The position numbers were made by a program, and so were the translations under genes. DNA of 64,000 bases from Spirilliplanes yamanashiensis (GTDB lineage: Bacteria; Actinomycetota; Actinomycetes; Mycobacteriales; Micromonosporaceae): contig NZ_BOOY01000005.1 of NCBI RefSeq assembly GCF_016863475.1, positions 124,001-188,000 of the forward strand, read 5' to 3'. Under the pieces are notes generated by a model. It was not told the DNA's origin. It made no database searches and saw only the letters and a list, made by a program, of their open reading frames with translations. Of the stretch, positions 52,981 to 61,570 are shown piece after piece. Every line of letters starts with the position of its first letter. The stretch's first letter is position 1.

Positions 52981-53805
52981 ATGACTCGCCAGGACGACAA
53001 CATCCCCGAGGTGGCGGACCCGGTCGAGACCGGCGGTGACGACGAGCTCGGCAGGGACGACCTCGGCAGGACGGTCGTGGCGCTCACCGCCGACGACGTC
53101 GAGCCCGCCCAGCGGCGCAAGCTGCTCGCCCGCCTGGTGCAGGACGTGCGCGGCCGCAAGGTGGGCCGGCTGTTCAACCCGAAGGCCGCGCTGACCTGGA
53201 TCGCCGACGCCGTCGCCGACATCGCGCCGCACGTGCCGGTCCGCGACCTGGCGACGCTTCGCGCGCACTTCCCCGGCCTGGAGGACGAGGCGCTCGCCGA
53301 CCGGCTGGTCCGCAACGCCGCGAACGCCACGGCCGGTGTGGGCGCCGCCGGCGGCGGGGTGGCGGCCGTGCAGTGGACGGTCGTGCCGACCCTGCTGTCC
53401 GCGCCCGTGCTGCTGGCCGCCGAGACGGTGGCCGTGGTGGCGATCGAGCTGAAACTGATCGGCGAGCTGCAGGCCGTGTACGGCCGCCCGGTGACCGGCA
53501 CCCGCGCCGAGCGCGCCGCCGGGCTGGTGCAGGCGTGGGCGAACCGGCGCGGGGTCAACCCGTTCCTGCCGGGCGCCGGCGTGGGCACGGTGCTCGGCAC
53601 CGCCGCCCGCAAGGAGCTGCGCGAGATGCTGCTCAAGCGGCTCGGCCGCAACCTGACGACGCTGGGCCCGATGCTGACGGGCGCCGCCGTGGCGGGCTAC
53701 CTCAACCGGCGGGCGACCGTGACGATCGCCGACGCCGTCCGCGAGGACCTGCGCCGGGCCGTGATCGAGGGCTCGACGGTGCCGCCGAAGCAGCTCGGCT
53801 CCTAG
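52981..53805 (+). CDS. Conserved actinobacterial hypothetical protein
   Basis: Protein of 274 residues without a named domain. An acidic N-terminus of about 45 residues is followed by a basic amphipathic region (KLLARLVQDVRGRKVGRLFN), a hydrophobic stretch around residues 118-155 (GGGVAAVQWTVVPTLLSAPV, LLAAETVAVVAIELKLIGEL) that may insert in the membrane, and another at GPMLTGAAVAGYLNRRA. It resembles conserved proteins beside dut in actinomycetes. ATG 52981 has GGAGG upstream. Its stop overlaps the convergent DUF3093 stop by 4 bp. Confidence 0.75.
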   Translation: MTRQDDNIPEVADPVETGGDDELGRDDLGRTVVALTADDVEPAQRRKLLARLVQDVRGRKVGRLFNPKAALTWIADAVADIAPHVPVRDLATLRAHFPGLEDEALADRLVRNAANATAGVGAAGGGVAAVQWTVVPTLLSAPVLLAAETVAVVAIELKLIGELQAVYGRPVTGTRAERAAGLVQAWANRRGVNPFLPGAGVGTVLGTAARKELREMLLKRLGRNLTTLGPMLTGAAVAGYLNRRATVTIADAVREDLRRAVIEGSTVPPKQLGS

Positions 53806-54272
53806 GCGGTCCCGCCGCGGGCGGCCTCGATCGCCGCCGCCAGCTCCAGCGGGTGCCGGGTGCTCACCACCCAGTACGGGGTGGGGTCGGCCGGGTCGTC
53901 CAGCAGCACCTGCACCGCGCCGCGCACCCAGGGGCGCTGCACCACGAACGCCAGCGGGTGCGCGGCCACGCCCAGGATCTCCCGCTTGCCCTCGGCGTCG
54001 AGCGCCACCACGCCCGAGACGAAGCGCAGCGGCAGCCGGGCGTCGTCGACGAGCAGCTCGCCGTCCTCGACGGCCACCCGGATGCGGCCCAGGCGCACCA
54101 GCAGCACCACCGTGGCGGGCAGCAGCAGGGCGAACGGCAGCCACGCCTGCACCCCGCCCGCGCCCAGCCAGATCTCGGTGGCCAGGGCGGCCGCGCCGGC
54201 CAGACCGGCGGGCCACATCCACCACGGGACGGTCAGGCGCTCGGCGTGGTCGGCGCGCACGGTGGGGGACAC
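53802..54272 (-). CDS. DUF3093 membrane protein
   Basis: Protein of 156 residues of the DUF3093 family. It has [20 protein letters not shown], two N-terminal membrane helices, then a small soluble domain ([40 protein letters not shown]). It is actinobacterial, next to dut also in M. tuberculosis (Rv2698), and of unknown function. GTG 54272 follows TACCCT by 6 bases and appears leaderless. It is divergent from dut. Confidence 0.9.
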   Translation of the reverse strand: MSPTVRADHAERLTVPWWMWPAGLAGAAALATEIWLGAGGVQAWLPFALLLPATVVLLVRLGRIRVAVEDGELLVDDARLPLRFVSGVVALDAEGKREILGVAAHPLAFVVQRPWVRGAVQVLLDDPADPTPYWVVSTRHPLELAAAIEAARGGTA

Positions 54273-54278
54273 GCGCAC

Positions 54279-54284
54279 AGGGTA
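54279..54284 (-). promoter_or_regulatory. -10 hexamer TACCCT of the DUF3093 gene
   Basis: Minus-strand TACCCT lies 6 bases before GTG 54272, with no purine-rich site between them. Confidence 0.45.
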
Positions 54285-54339
54285 CGGCGCGCCGGACCCC
54301 GGGCGGCCGGACGGGGCCCGCCGATGTGAGGATGGTCGG

Positions 54340-54807
54340 GTGACCGACGTGGTACCCGTGGCCGTCCAGCGCCTCGACCCCGACCTGCCGCTGCCCGCGT
54401 ACGCGCACGAGGGCGACGCCGGCGCGGACCTGCTCGCGGCCGAGCCGGTGGAGCTGGCCCCGGGGGAGCGCCGCCTGGTGCGCACCGGGGTCGCGGTGGC
54501 GCTGCCGGCCGGCTACGTCGGGCTGGTGCACCCCCGGTCCGGGCTCGCCGCCAAGCTCGGCGTGACCGTGCTCAACGCGCCCGGTACGGTCGACGCCGGT
54601 TACCGCGGCGAGATCCTGGTGAACCTCGTCAACCACGACCGCACGGCCACCGTGAGCATCGCCCGCGGCGACCGCATCGCGCAGCTCGTCGTCCAGCGGG
54701 TCGAGCGGGCCGCCTTCCACGCCGTGGCCGAGCTGCCGGGCTCGGGGCGCGGCGCGGGCGGGCACGGCTCGACCGGTGGGCACGCTCTCCTCTCAGCGAA
54801 GGAATGA
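54340..54807 (+). CDS. dut: dUTP diphosphatase
   Basis: Hydrolyses dUTP to dUMP and pyrophosphate, preventing uracil incorporation and feeding dTMP synthesis. All five trimeric dUTPase motifs are present in the 155-residue protein: [12 protein letters not shown] (1), [11 protein letters not shown] (2), [14 protein letters not shown] (3), [11 protein letters not shown] (4) and the C-terminal [12 protein letters not shown], matching the GxGGFGSTG arm (5) with His replacing Phe. GTG 54340 is the family-like start. DUF3710 follows 4 bp after its stop. Confidence 0.95.
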   Translation: MTDVVPVAVQRLDPDLPLPAYAHEGDAGADLLAAEPVELAPGERRLVRTGVAVALPAGYVGLVHPRSGLAAKLGVTVLNAPGTVDAGYRGEILVNLVNHDRTATVSIARGDRIAQLVVQRVERAAFHAVAELPGSGRGAGGHGSTGGHALLSAKE

Positions 54808-54811
54808 TCTG

Positions 54812-55498
54812 TTGATCTTCAAGCGGAAGTCAGGCCGGCACTCGGAGGGCCCCGGCCGCGCCCAGTGGCAGGCCGAGGACGCCGTCGTGCCGGAGCGCGG
54901 CCCGTACGACTCCGGGCTGGCCCCCGACGACGACGTCGAGCGGCTCGACGTGGGCGCCCTGCGCATCCCGGCCATCGACGGCGTCGAGGTGCGGGTACAG
55001 GCCGACCCGGACGGCACCATCCAGCAGATCGTGCTCGTGCACGACGACAGCGCCCTGCAGCTGGGCGTGTTCGCCGCGCCGAAGTCCGAGGGCATCTGGC
55101 GCGAGGTGCGCGAGGAGATCCTCGAGTCGATGGCCGCCGACGGCGTGCAGGCCCGCGAGGCCGAGGGCCCGTACGGCGTGGAGCTGCAGGCCCAGGCCAC
55201 CACCCCGCAGGGCCCGGTGGCGCTGCGGTTCGTCGGGGTGGACGGTCCGCGCTGGATGGTGCGCGCCGTCTACCAGGGCGCGGCCGCCGTCGACCCGGGC
55301 CGCGGCGAGCTGCTCACCCGCTGCCTGGAGGGGCTCATCGTCGAGCGGGGCGGCGACGCCCGGCCGGTGCGGGAGCCGTTGCCGCTGCGGCTGCCGAGGG
55401 AGATGGCCGAGCAGGCCGCCCAGCAGCAGGCGCAGCTGCAGGCCCAGCAGGAGGCGCAGCAGAGCCGGCAGCCCGGCGTGAACGGGCGCCAGGCCTGA
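54812..55498 (+). CDS. DUF3710 domain-containing protein
   Basis: Protein of 228 residues of the actinobacterial DUF3710 family: LDVGALRIPAIDGVEVRVQA, LQLGVFAAPKSEGIWREVRE and RWMVRAVYQGAAAVDPG. The C-terminus is Gln-rich (QQQAQLQAQQEAQQ). Function unknown; it is consistently linked to dut and the OB-fold gene. The start is TTG 54812, decided by AAGGA at 54799-54803; it gives the usual short IFKRK N-terminus. GTG 54776, inside dut, is an unlikely alternative. Confidence 0.9.
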   Translation: MIFKRKSGRHSEGPGRAQWQAEDAVVPERGPYDSGLAPDDDVERLDVGALRIPAIDGVEVRVQADPDGTIQQIVLVHDDSALQLGVFAAPKSEGIWREVREEILESMAADGVQAREAEGPYGVELQAQATTPQGPVALRFVGVDGPRWMVRAVYQGAAAVDPGRGELLTRCLEGLIVERGGDARPVREPLPLRLPREMAEQAAQQQAQLQAQQEAQQSRQPGVNGRQA

Positions 55499-55579
55499 AC
55501 GTGGGCCTGTCGGGCGAGCTCGTTCGGCGTACCCTGGCGACGAGAGCCCTCGTCACACAGGGTGAAGGGTGATGCAGCC

Positions 55580-55960
55580 ATGACGACCGACGAACGTTCC
55601 TCCTCCTTCCGCCGCTTCCTGCACCGGCTGACCGCTTCGGAGGAGGAGCTGGACGCCCAGCGGCTCCAGCGCGGGGTCACCGAGTGCGGAGCCGTGCCCG
55701 CCCAGCAGTGCCGCCGCGGCCAGGTCGTGTCGGTCTCCGGACGGTTACGCACCGTGGCGTACACGCCGCGGACGAACCTGCCGACGCTGGAGGCCGATTT
55801 GTACGACGGCAGTGATGTCGTCACTCTGGTGTGGCTGGGCCGGCGACACATCGCGGGCATCGAGCCGGGCCGGCAGCTGACCGCGAAGGGGCGCATCGCG
55901 CTCCGGGACGACCGCAAGGTCATCTACAACCCGTTCTACGAGCTGGAGGCGCCCCGGTGA
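55580..55960 (+). CDS. OB-fold nucleic acid-binding domain protein
   Basis: Protein of 126 residues with an N-terminal helical part (SFRRFLHRLTASEEELDAQR) and a single OB fold (RGQVVSVSGRLRTVAYTPRT, LEADLYDGSDVVTLVWLGRR, GRQLTAKGRIALRDDRKVIY) like the wedge-type OB of RecG. It probably binds single-stranded nucleic acid. ATG 55580 has AAGGG upstream. It overlaps the DUF3159 gene by 4 bp (GTGA), as Rv2694c lies beside Rv2693c in M. tuberculosis. Confidence 0.9.
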   Translation: MTTDERSSSFRRFLHRLTASEEELDAQRLQRGVTECGAVPAQQCRRGQVVSVSGRLRTVAYTPRTNLPTLEADLYDGSDVVTLVWLGRRHIAGIEPGRQLTAKGRIALRDDRKVIYNPFYELEAPR

Positions 55961-56715
55961 CAGCCGGCCCCGACCGCCCCCACGCGGGGGACCGCGTCGC
56001 CGAGGAGGTCGTCGAGGAACTCGATCTCCACCCCGTCCGGAAGGACGACGACGGCGACGAGCCGCTCCCGTCGATGTCCGAGATGATCTCGGAGCAGCTC
56101 GGCGGCGTGCGGGGCCTCATCGAGACGAGCATCCCGGTGCTCGCGTTCGTGCTGCTCAACGTCATCCTGGGCGACGGGCTCGACCTGCCGAAGCGCACGG
56201 CGCTGTACTGGGCGATCGGCGGCGCCGTCGGCTCCGCGGTGCTCATCGGCATCTACCGGCTGGCCCGCCGGCAGTCCGTGCGGCACGCCGTCAACGGCGT
56301 CATCGGCATCGCGCTCGGCGCCTACCTGGCCTACCGCTCCGGCGACGCCAAGGACTTCTACCTGCCCGGCATCCTGTTCACGCTGGGGCAGTCGGCCGTG
56401 CTGGTGCTGTCGGTGGTGTTCCGCAGGCCGATCATCGGCTACGTGTGGGGCGTGCTGGCCAACAGGGGCCGGCACGACTGGTTCGACAACCCGCGGCTGT
56501 TTCGCACCTTCCAGTGGCTCACCCTGGTGTGGGCCGGCTCGCTGTTCGTGCGCGCCGGCATCCAGGGCTGGCTGTACCTGGAGGGCCAGGCGAACGCGAT
56601 CGGCATCGTGCGCATCCTGATCAGCTGGCCGATCTACGTCGCCACGTTCGCGTTCACGGTGTGGGCGGTGCGCCGGGTGACCCGCGCGCAGGAGGCGGAG
56701 CGGGCGGCCGTCTAG
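55957..56715 (+). CDS. DUF3159 membrane protein
   Basis: Membrane protein of 252 residues. After an acidic N-terminus and MSEMISEQLGGVRGLIETSI it has six predicted helices, including PVLAFVLLNVILGD, WAIGGAVGSAVLIGIYRLAR and LPGILFTLGQSAVLVLSVVF, and the loop GRHDWFDNPRLFRTFQWLTL. It belongs to the actinobacterial DUF3159 family, function unknown. GTG 55957 overlaps the OB-fold stop. It converges with the ceoC-type gene with a 4-bp overlap. Confidence 0.93.
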   Translation: MTAGPDRPHAGDRVAEEVVEELDLHPVRKDDDGDEPLPSMSEMISEQLGGVRGLIETSIPVLAFVLLNVILGDGLDLPKRTALYWAIGGAVGSAVLIGIYRLARRQSVRHAVNGVIGIALGAYLAYRSGDAKDFYLPGILFTLGQSAVLVLSVVFRRPIIGYVWGVLANRGRHDWFDNPRLFRTFQWLTLVWAGSLFVRAGIQGWLYLEGQANAIGIVRILISWPIYVATFAFTVWAVRRVTRAQEAERAAV

Positions 56716-57386
56716 GCCCGCGGCTCCGCCGCGCCCAGCACCACCGCGCGCACCGCGTCCTCGACCTCGGACGTGCACACGAAGATCAGCTCGTCGCCGC
56801 TCTCCAGCGGGTCGTCCGGCGTCGGCACCAGCACCCGCTTGCCGCGCAGGATGGCCACCAGCGCCGAGTCGCGCGGCAGCGGCACCGAGCGCAGCGGCTC
56901 GCCCACGTACGGGGCCGTGGTCGGCAGGGTGATCTCGACCAGGTTGGCCTCGCCCTGCCGGAACGTCATCAGCCGGACCAGGTCGCCGACCGTCACGGCC
57001 TCCTCGACCAGGGCGGCCATCAGGCGCGGCTTGCTCACCGCGACGTCGACGCCCCACTGCTCGGTGAAGAGCCACTCGTTCTCGGCGCGGTTGACCCGGG
57101 CGACCACCCGCGGCACCGCGAACTCCGTCTTGGCCAGCAGTGACAGCACCAGGTTGGCCTTGTCGTCGCCGGTCGCGGCGACCACCACGTCGCAGTTGGC
57201 GACGTCGGCCTCCTCGAGGCTGGACACCTCGCACGCGTCGGCGAGCACCCACTCGGCCTGCGGCACCCGCTCGGGGCGCAGCGCGCGCGGCTGCCGCTCG
57301 ATGAGCATCACCTGGTGGCCGTTGCCGATGAGCTCCTGGGCGATGGACCGGCCCACGTTGCCGGCCCCGGCGATGGCGACCCGCAT
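56712..57386 (-). CDS. ceoC: TrkA-family potassium regulatory subunit CeoC (RCK domain)
   Basis: Cytosolic gating protein of 224 residues. The Rossmann RCK_N domain has IAGAGNVGRSIAQELIGNGH, the acidic adenosine-binding LIERQ and VVAATGDDKANLVLSLLAKT. The C-terminal TrkA_C/RCK_C domain covers about residues 140-215 (VGDLVRLMTFRQGEANLVEI). ATG 57386 starts 1 bp after the CeoB stop. The pair faces a KimA-like permease gene on the other strand, which it likely regulates with NAD(H) or nucleotides as ligand. Confidence 0.93.
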   Translation of the reverse strand: MRVAIAGAGNVGRSIAQELIGNGHQVMLIERQPRALRPERVPQAEWVLADACEVSSLEEADVANCDVVVAATGDDKANLVLSLLAKTEFAVPRVVARVNRAENEWLFTEQWGVDVAVSKPRLMAALVEEAVTVGDLVRLMTFRQGEANLVEITLPTTAPYVGEPLRSVPLPRDSALVAILRGKRVLVPTPDDPLESGDELIFVCTSEVEDAVRAVVLGAAEPRA

Positions 57387-57387
57387 G

Positions 57388-58053
57388 TCAGTGCACCCCT
57401 TCCGGCGCGGCGGCCGCGATGGCCAGCACCGACCCGACCGTGTCGTCGGTGACCAGCATGAAGATCTGGTCGCCGTCCTGCAGCACGGTGCCGCCGTCGG
57501 GCAGCGAGCCGATGCCGAAGCGCATGAGGTAGGCGGTGCGGGCGCCGGTGGCGTCCTCCAGCGACCGCAGCGCCCGGCCCACCCAGTCGCGGTTGACCGG
57601 CACCTCGACGATCGACACCACGCTGGTCGGGTCGCGGAACACCTCGACCGTGCCCTCCGGCACCATGTGCCGCACCATCCGGTCGGCCGCCCAGCGCACC
57701 GTCGCCACCGTCGGGATGCCCAGGCGCTCGTACACCAGGGCGCGGCGCTGGTCGTAGATGCGGGCCACGACGCGCGACACGCCGAACGTCTCCCGGGCCA
57801 GGCGGGCCGAGATGATGTTGGAGTTGTCGCCGGACGAGACGGCGGCGAACGCGTCCGCCCGCTCGATGCCGGCGGAGCGCATCACCTCGCCGTCGAAGCC
57901 GATGCCGGTCACCGTGGTGCCGGTGAACTCCGGGCCCAGGCGGCGGAAGGAGTCGGCGTTCTGGTCGATCACGGCGACCGAGTGGCCGCGCGCCTCCAGC
58001 TTGTGCGCCAGCGTCGATCCGAGCCGGCCACACCCCATGATCACGACGTGCAC
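57388..58053 (-). CDS. ceoB: TrkA-family potassium regulatory subunit CeoB (RCK domain)
   Basis: Second RCK protein, 221 residues: HVVIMGCGRLGSTLAHKLEA with the GxGxxG loop, VAVIDQNADSF (acidic Asp for adenosine), AVSSGDNSNIISARLARETF, and TrkA_C at about residues 140-210 (VVSIVEVPVNRDWVGRALRS). GTG 58053 has AAGGAGG upstream. CeoB and CeoC probably form a hetero-oligomeric ring. In M. tuberculosis the same pair stands next to the APC gene Rv2690c. The 125 bp to the permease start hold divergent promoters and no riboswitch. Confidence 0.93.
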   Translation of the reverse strand: MHVVIMGCGRLGSTLAHKLEARGHSVAVIDQNADSFRRLGPEFTGTTVTGIGFDGEVMRSAGIERADAFAAVSSGDNSNIISARLARETFGVSRVVARIYDQRRALVYERLGIPTVATVRWAADRMVRHMVPEGTVEVFRDPTSVVSIVEVPVNRDWVGRALRSLEDATGARTAYLMRFGIGSLPDGGTVLQDGDQIFMLVTDDTVGSVLAIAAAAPEGVH

Positions 58054-58164
58054 TTCCCCGCGCCTCCTTCGGCCGTACCCGATCAGCCTGCCATGCCCGC
58101 GCCCGCCCCGGGGACGCAGGTCACGACCGGACCGGTCCGGCACGCGTCGCCGCGACGGCGGCCG

Positions 58165-58170
58165 TACAGT
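58165..58170 (+). promoter_or_regulatory. -10 hexamer TACAGT of the KimA-like gene
   Basis: TACAGT lies 8 bases before GTG 58179 with no ribosome binding site. A leaderless mRNA would leave no room for a c-di-AMP riboswitch. Confidence 0.45.
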
Positions 58171-58178
58171 GACCCGTT

Positions 58179-60248
58179 GTGGCCAGTCCCACCTCCCTCG
58201 CCAAACGGCTGCTCGTGGGCCGCCCGTTCCGCTCCGACCGGCTCCAGCACACGCTGCTGCCGAAGCGGATCGCGCTGCCCGTCTTCGCCTCCGACGCGCT
58301 GTCCAGCGTCGCGTACGCCCCCGACGAGATCCTGCTGACGCTGTCCATCGCCGGCGCCGGCGCCTACTTCTACTCGCCGTGGGTGACCCTCGCCGTCGCG
58401 GTCGTCATGGTCACGGTCATCGCCAGCTACCGGCAGACGGTGCACGCCTACCCGTCCGGCGGCGGCGACTACGAGGTGGCCACGGTCAACCTGGGGCCGA
58501 AGTTCGGCGTCGGGGTGGCCAGCGCCCTGCTCGTCGACTACGTGCTCACCGTCGCCGTGAGCGTGTCGGCGGGGGTGTCGAACCTCGGCTCGGTGGTGCC
58601 GTGGGTGGCCGACAACAAGGTGGGCGTCGCGGTCGCGGCGGTGGTGCTGCTGACCGCGGTCAACCTGCGCGGCCTGCGCGAGTCCGGCACCGCGTTCGCC
58701 GTGCCGACCTACGGCTTCATCATCGTGATCGTCAGCATGATCGCCGTGGGCCTGGTGCGGGTGTTCGTGCTCGGCGAGGACCTGCGCGCGCCCAGCGCCG
58801 ACCTGGCCATCGTGGCCGAGGAGTCGCACCTGACCAGCTTCGCGATGGTGTTCCTGCTGCTGCGGACCTTCTCGTCCGGCTGCGCGGCGCTGACCGGCGT
58901 CGAGGCGATCAGCAACGGCGTGCCCGCCTTCAAGGCGCCCAAGAGCAAGAACGCGGCCACCACGCTGCTGCTGCTGGGCGCCACGGCGCTGGTCATGCTC
59001 GGCGGCATCATCGCCCTGGCCCGGGCCACCCACCTGCAGTACGTCGAGGACCCCACCATCCAGATCCTGTCGGGCCCGCCGAACTACGTGCAGAAAACCG
59101 TCACCACCCAGCTCGGCGAGACCGTGTTCGGCTCCGGCTCGATCATGCTGTACGTGGTCGGCGGCGTCACCGCGCTGATCCTGTTCCTCGCCGCGAACAC
59201 CGCGTTCAACGGCTTCCCGGTGCTCGGCTCGATCCTCGCCCAGGACCGCTACCTGCCGCGCCAGCTGCACACCCGCGGCGACCGGCTGGCGTTCTCCAAC
59301 GGCATCCTGTTCCTGGCCGTCGCGGCGGTGGTGCTCATCGTCGGCTTCCAGGCCGAGGTGACCCGGCTGATCCAGCTCTACATCGTGGGCGTCTTCGTGT
59401 CGTTCACGCTGTCGCAGGCCGGCATGATCCGGCACTGGAACCGGCTGCTGCGCACCCGCCGTGACCCGGTCGTGCGCCGCCGGATGATCCGCTCCCGGGC
59501 CATCAACGCGTTCGGGATGGGCCTGACCGGCGCGGTGCTGCTCGTCGTGCTGGTGACGAAGTTCCTGCTGGGTGCGTGGATCGCGATCGTCGCCATGCTG
59601 GTCATCTACGGGCTGATGCTGGCGATCCGCCGGCACTACGACCACGTCGCCGCCGAGCTGCAGCCGACGGAGGAACGGCCGGTGCTGCCGTCGCGCAACC
59701 ACGCCGTGGTGCTGGTCAGCAAGGTGCACATGCCGACGCTGCGGGCCGTGGCGTACGCCCGGGCCACCCGGCCGGACACGCTGACCGCGGTCACCGTGAA
59801 CGTCGACGACAAGGACACCCGGGCGATCCAGGCCGAGTGGGAGCGCCGGCAGATCCCGGTGCCGCTGACCGTCGTCGACTCGCCGTACCGGGAGATCACC
59901 CGCCCGATCATCGAGTTCGTCAAGAACGTGCGCCGCGGCTCGCCCCGCGACGTGGTCACCGTCTTCGTGCCCGAGTACGTCGTCGGCAAGTGGTGGGAGA
60001 ACGTGCTGCACAACCAGTCCGCGCTGCGGATCAAGGGCCGCCTGCTGTTCGAGCCGGGCGTGATGGTCACCAGCGTGCCGTGGCAGCTGCAGTCGAGCCG
60101 CAGCAAGGACCTGGCCCGCTTCGACCGGGAGCTGACCCGCGCCCCGGCCCGCGGCCCGCGCGCCCGCACCGACGACCCCGCCGCGCCGCCCACGCCCCCG
60201 CCCGCCCCGACGCCCCCGCCCGCCGACTCCGTGGACGTGCCCCGATGA
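58179..60248 (+). CDS. KimA-like APC-superfamily potassium importer
   Basis: Permease of 689 residues with twelve predicted helices and a cytosolic C-terminal domain. It closely follows Bacillus KimA: RLLVGRPFRSDRLQHTLLPK, FASDALSSVAYAPDEILL, YPSGGGDYEVATVNLG, LLVDYVLTVAVSVSAG, FSSGCAALTGVEAISNGVPA, and in the C-terminal domain WWENVLHNQSALRIKGRLLF. The N-terminal signature and the HNQSAL motif make homology to the KimA proton/potassium symporter convincing. It is adjacent to ceoBC. A Pro-rich tail of about 40 residues ends the protein. GTG 58179 follows TACAGT. Confidence 0.88.
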   Translation: MASPTSLAKRLLVGRPFRSDRLQHTLLPKRIALPVFASDALSSVAYAPDEILLTLSIAGAGAYFYSPWVTLAVAVVMVTVIASYRQTVHAYPSGGGDYEVATVNLGPKFGVGVASALLVDYVLTVAVSVSAGVSNLGSVVPWVADNKVGVAVAAVVLLTAVNLRGLRESGTAFAVPTYGFIIVIVSMIAVGLVRVFVLGEDLRAPSADLAIVAEESHLTSFAMVFLLLRTFSSGCAALTGVEAISNGVPAFKAPKSKNAATTLLLLGATALVMLGGIIALARATHLQYVEDPTIQILSGPPNYVQKTVTTQLGETVFGSGSIMLYVVGGVTALILFLAANTAFNGFPVLGSILAQDRYLPRQLHTRGDRLAFSNGILFLAVAAVVLIVGFQAEVTRLIQLYIVGVFVSFTLSQAGMIRHWNRLLRTRRDPVVRRRMIRSRAINAFGMGLTGAVLLVVLVTKFLLGAWIAIVAMLVIYGLMLAIRRHYDHVAAELQPTEERPVLPSRNHAVVLVSKVHMPTLRAVAYARATRPDTLTAVTVNVDDKDTRAIQAEWERRQIPVPLTVVDSPYREITRPIIEFVKNVRRGSPRDVVTVFVPEYVVGKWWENVLHNQSALRIKGRLLFEPGVMVTSVPWQLQSSRSKDLARFDRELTRAPARGPRARTDDPAAPPTPPPAPTPPPADSVDVPR

Positions 60249-61483
60249 CCGACCTGGTGGAGGGCGACCGGCTGCCCCTGACGATCGGCGCCGTCGCGCA
60301 CGGCGGGCACTGCGTCGCGCGCATCGGCGGCCCGCACGGCCAGGTCGTGTTCGTCCGGCACACGCTGCCCGGCGAGGAGGTCGTCGCCGAGATCACCGAG
60401 GTGCACCGCGGCTACCTGCGCGCCGACGCGGTCGAGATCACCGTCCCGTCGCCGGACCGGGTCACCCCGCCGTGCCCGTGGGCCGGGCCCGGCCGGTGCG
60501 GCGGCTGCGACCTGCAGCACGTCGCCCCGAGCGCCCAGCGGGACTGGAAGACGGCGGTGGTGCGCGAGCAGCTGCGCCGGCTGGCCGGCTGCACCGAGCA
60601 CGAGCTGGACGCGCTGGGCGTGCGGGTCGAGGCGCTGCCGGGCGGCGAGCTGGGCTGGCGCACCCGCGTGCGGTACACGGTGGACGCCGGCGACCGGGCG
60701 GGCCTGCTGAAGCACCGCAGCCACGAGGTGGTCGCGATCGACCGGTGCCGCATCGCCCACCCGGCGATCCAGTCGCTGGACGTGACCGGCCGCGCGTGGC
60801 CCGCCTCCGACGCGGTGGCCGCGGTCGCCACGACGGCCGGCGACGTGACCGTGCTGGACTCCGCCCCGGTCGCCGCCGACCTGCTCGACGAGGTCGAGGG
60901 CACCCCGCTGACCGGCCCTGAGACGGTCCGCGAGCGGGCCGCCGGGCGGGAGTGGACGATCCCGGCGGCCGGCTTCTGGCAGATCCACCCGGCCGCCCCG
61001 GACACCCTCGTCGGCGCGGTGCTCGACCTGCTCGACCCGCAGCCCGGCGAGACGTCCTGGGACCTGTACGGGGGCGCCGGCCTGTTCGCGGCCGCCCTGG
61101 CGGGGCGCACGGCCGGCGCGCGGGTCACGCTGGTCGAGTCGGCGCCGGCGGCCGTCGCGGCGGCCCGCGCGAACCTCGCCGACCTGCCGCAGGTGGAGGC
61201 GGTCGCGGCCCGCGTCGACTCCGCCCTGCGCCGCCGCCGCGTCACCGGCCCGGTCGACCTGGTCGTGCTCGACCCGCCGCGCACCGGCGCGGGCGCCCCG
61301 GTGGTCGAGGGGATCGTCGCGGCGGGCCCCCGGGCGGTCGCCTACGTGGCGTGCGACCCGGCGGCCCTGGCCCGCGACGTGGGCACGTTCCGCGACGCGG
61401 GCTGGCGGCTGCGGGCGCTGCGCGCGTACGACTGCTTCCCGATGACCCAGCACGTGGAGTGCGTGGCGCTGCTGACCCGGTAG
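60245..61483 (+). CDS. TRAM-domain Fe-S RNA 5-methyluridine/cytidine methyltransferase (RlmD/TrmA type)
   Basis: SAM-dependent RNA methyltransferase of 412 residues. An N-terminal TRAM OB fold (LTIGAVAHGGHCVARIGGPH) is followed by cysteines C77, C85, C88 and C168, the usual ligands of a 4Fe-4S cluster. The SAM domain has LYGGAGLFAAALAG and VLDPPRTGAG, and the catalytic cysteine C370 lies in YVACDPAALARD. The RNA target is not decidable. ATG 60245 overlaps the permease stop by 4 bp. The order matches Rv2689c-Rv2690c. Confidence 0.93.
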   Translation: MTDLVEGDRLPLTIGAVAHGGHCVARIGGPHGQVVFVRHTLPGEEVVAEITEVHRGYLRADAVEITVPSPDRVTPPCPWAGPGRCGGCDLQHVAPSAQRDWKTAVVREQLRRLAGCTEHELDALGVRVEALPGGELGWRTRVRYTVDAGDRAGLLKHRSHEVVAIDRCRIAHPAIQSLDVTGRAWPASDAVAAVATTAGDVTVLDSAPVAADLLDEVEGTPLTGPETVRERAAGREWTIPAAGFWQIHPAAPDTLVGAVLDLLDPQPGETSWDLYGGAGLFAAALAGRTAGARVTLVESAPAAVAAARANLADLPQVEAVAARVDSALRRRRVTGPVDLVVLDPPRTGAGAPVVEGIVAAGPRAVAYVACDPAALARDVGTFRDAGWRLRALRAYDCFPMTQHVECVALLTR

Positions 61484-61556
61484 GGCGGGCGCGTCGATTT
61501 GTGAGGGTTCCGTGGAGGTCCGCCGCCGCCGGGGGTGCGCCCGTGCGACACGCCGA

Positions 61557-61562
61557 TAGACT
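61557..61562 (+). promoter_or_regulatory. -10 hexamer TAGACT of the dxs promoter
   Basis: TAGACT is 8 bases before ATG 61571, with only C-rich sequence in between, indicating a leaderless dxs mRNA. Confidence 0.5.
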
Positions 61563-61570
61563 GGCCCCTC

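Noticed and set aside
58054-58178. c-di-AMP (ydaO) riboswitch before the KimA-like gene
   Set aside because: Only 125 bp shared with divergent ceoB, and a -10 element 8 bp before the start leaves no leader.
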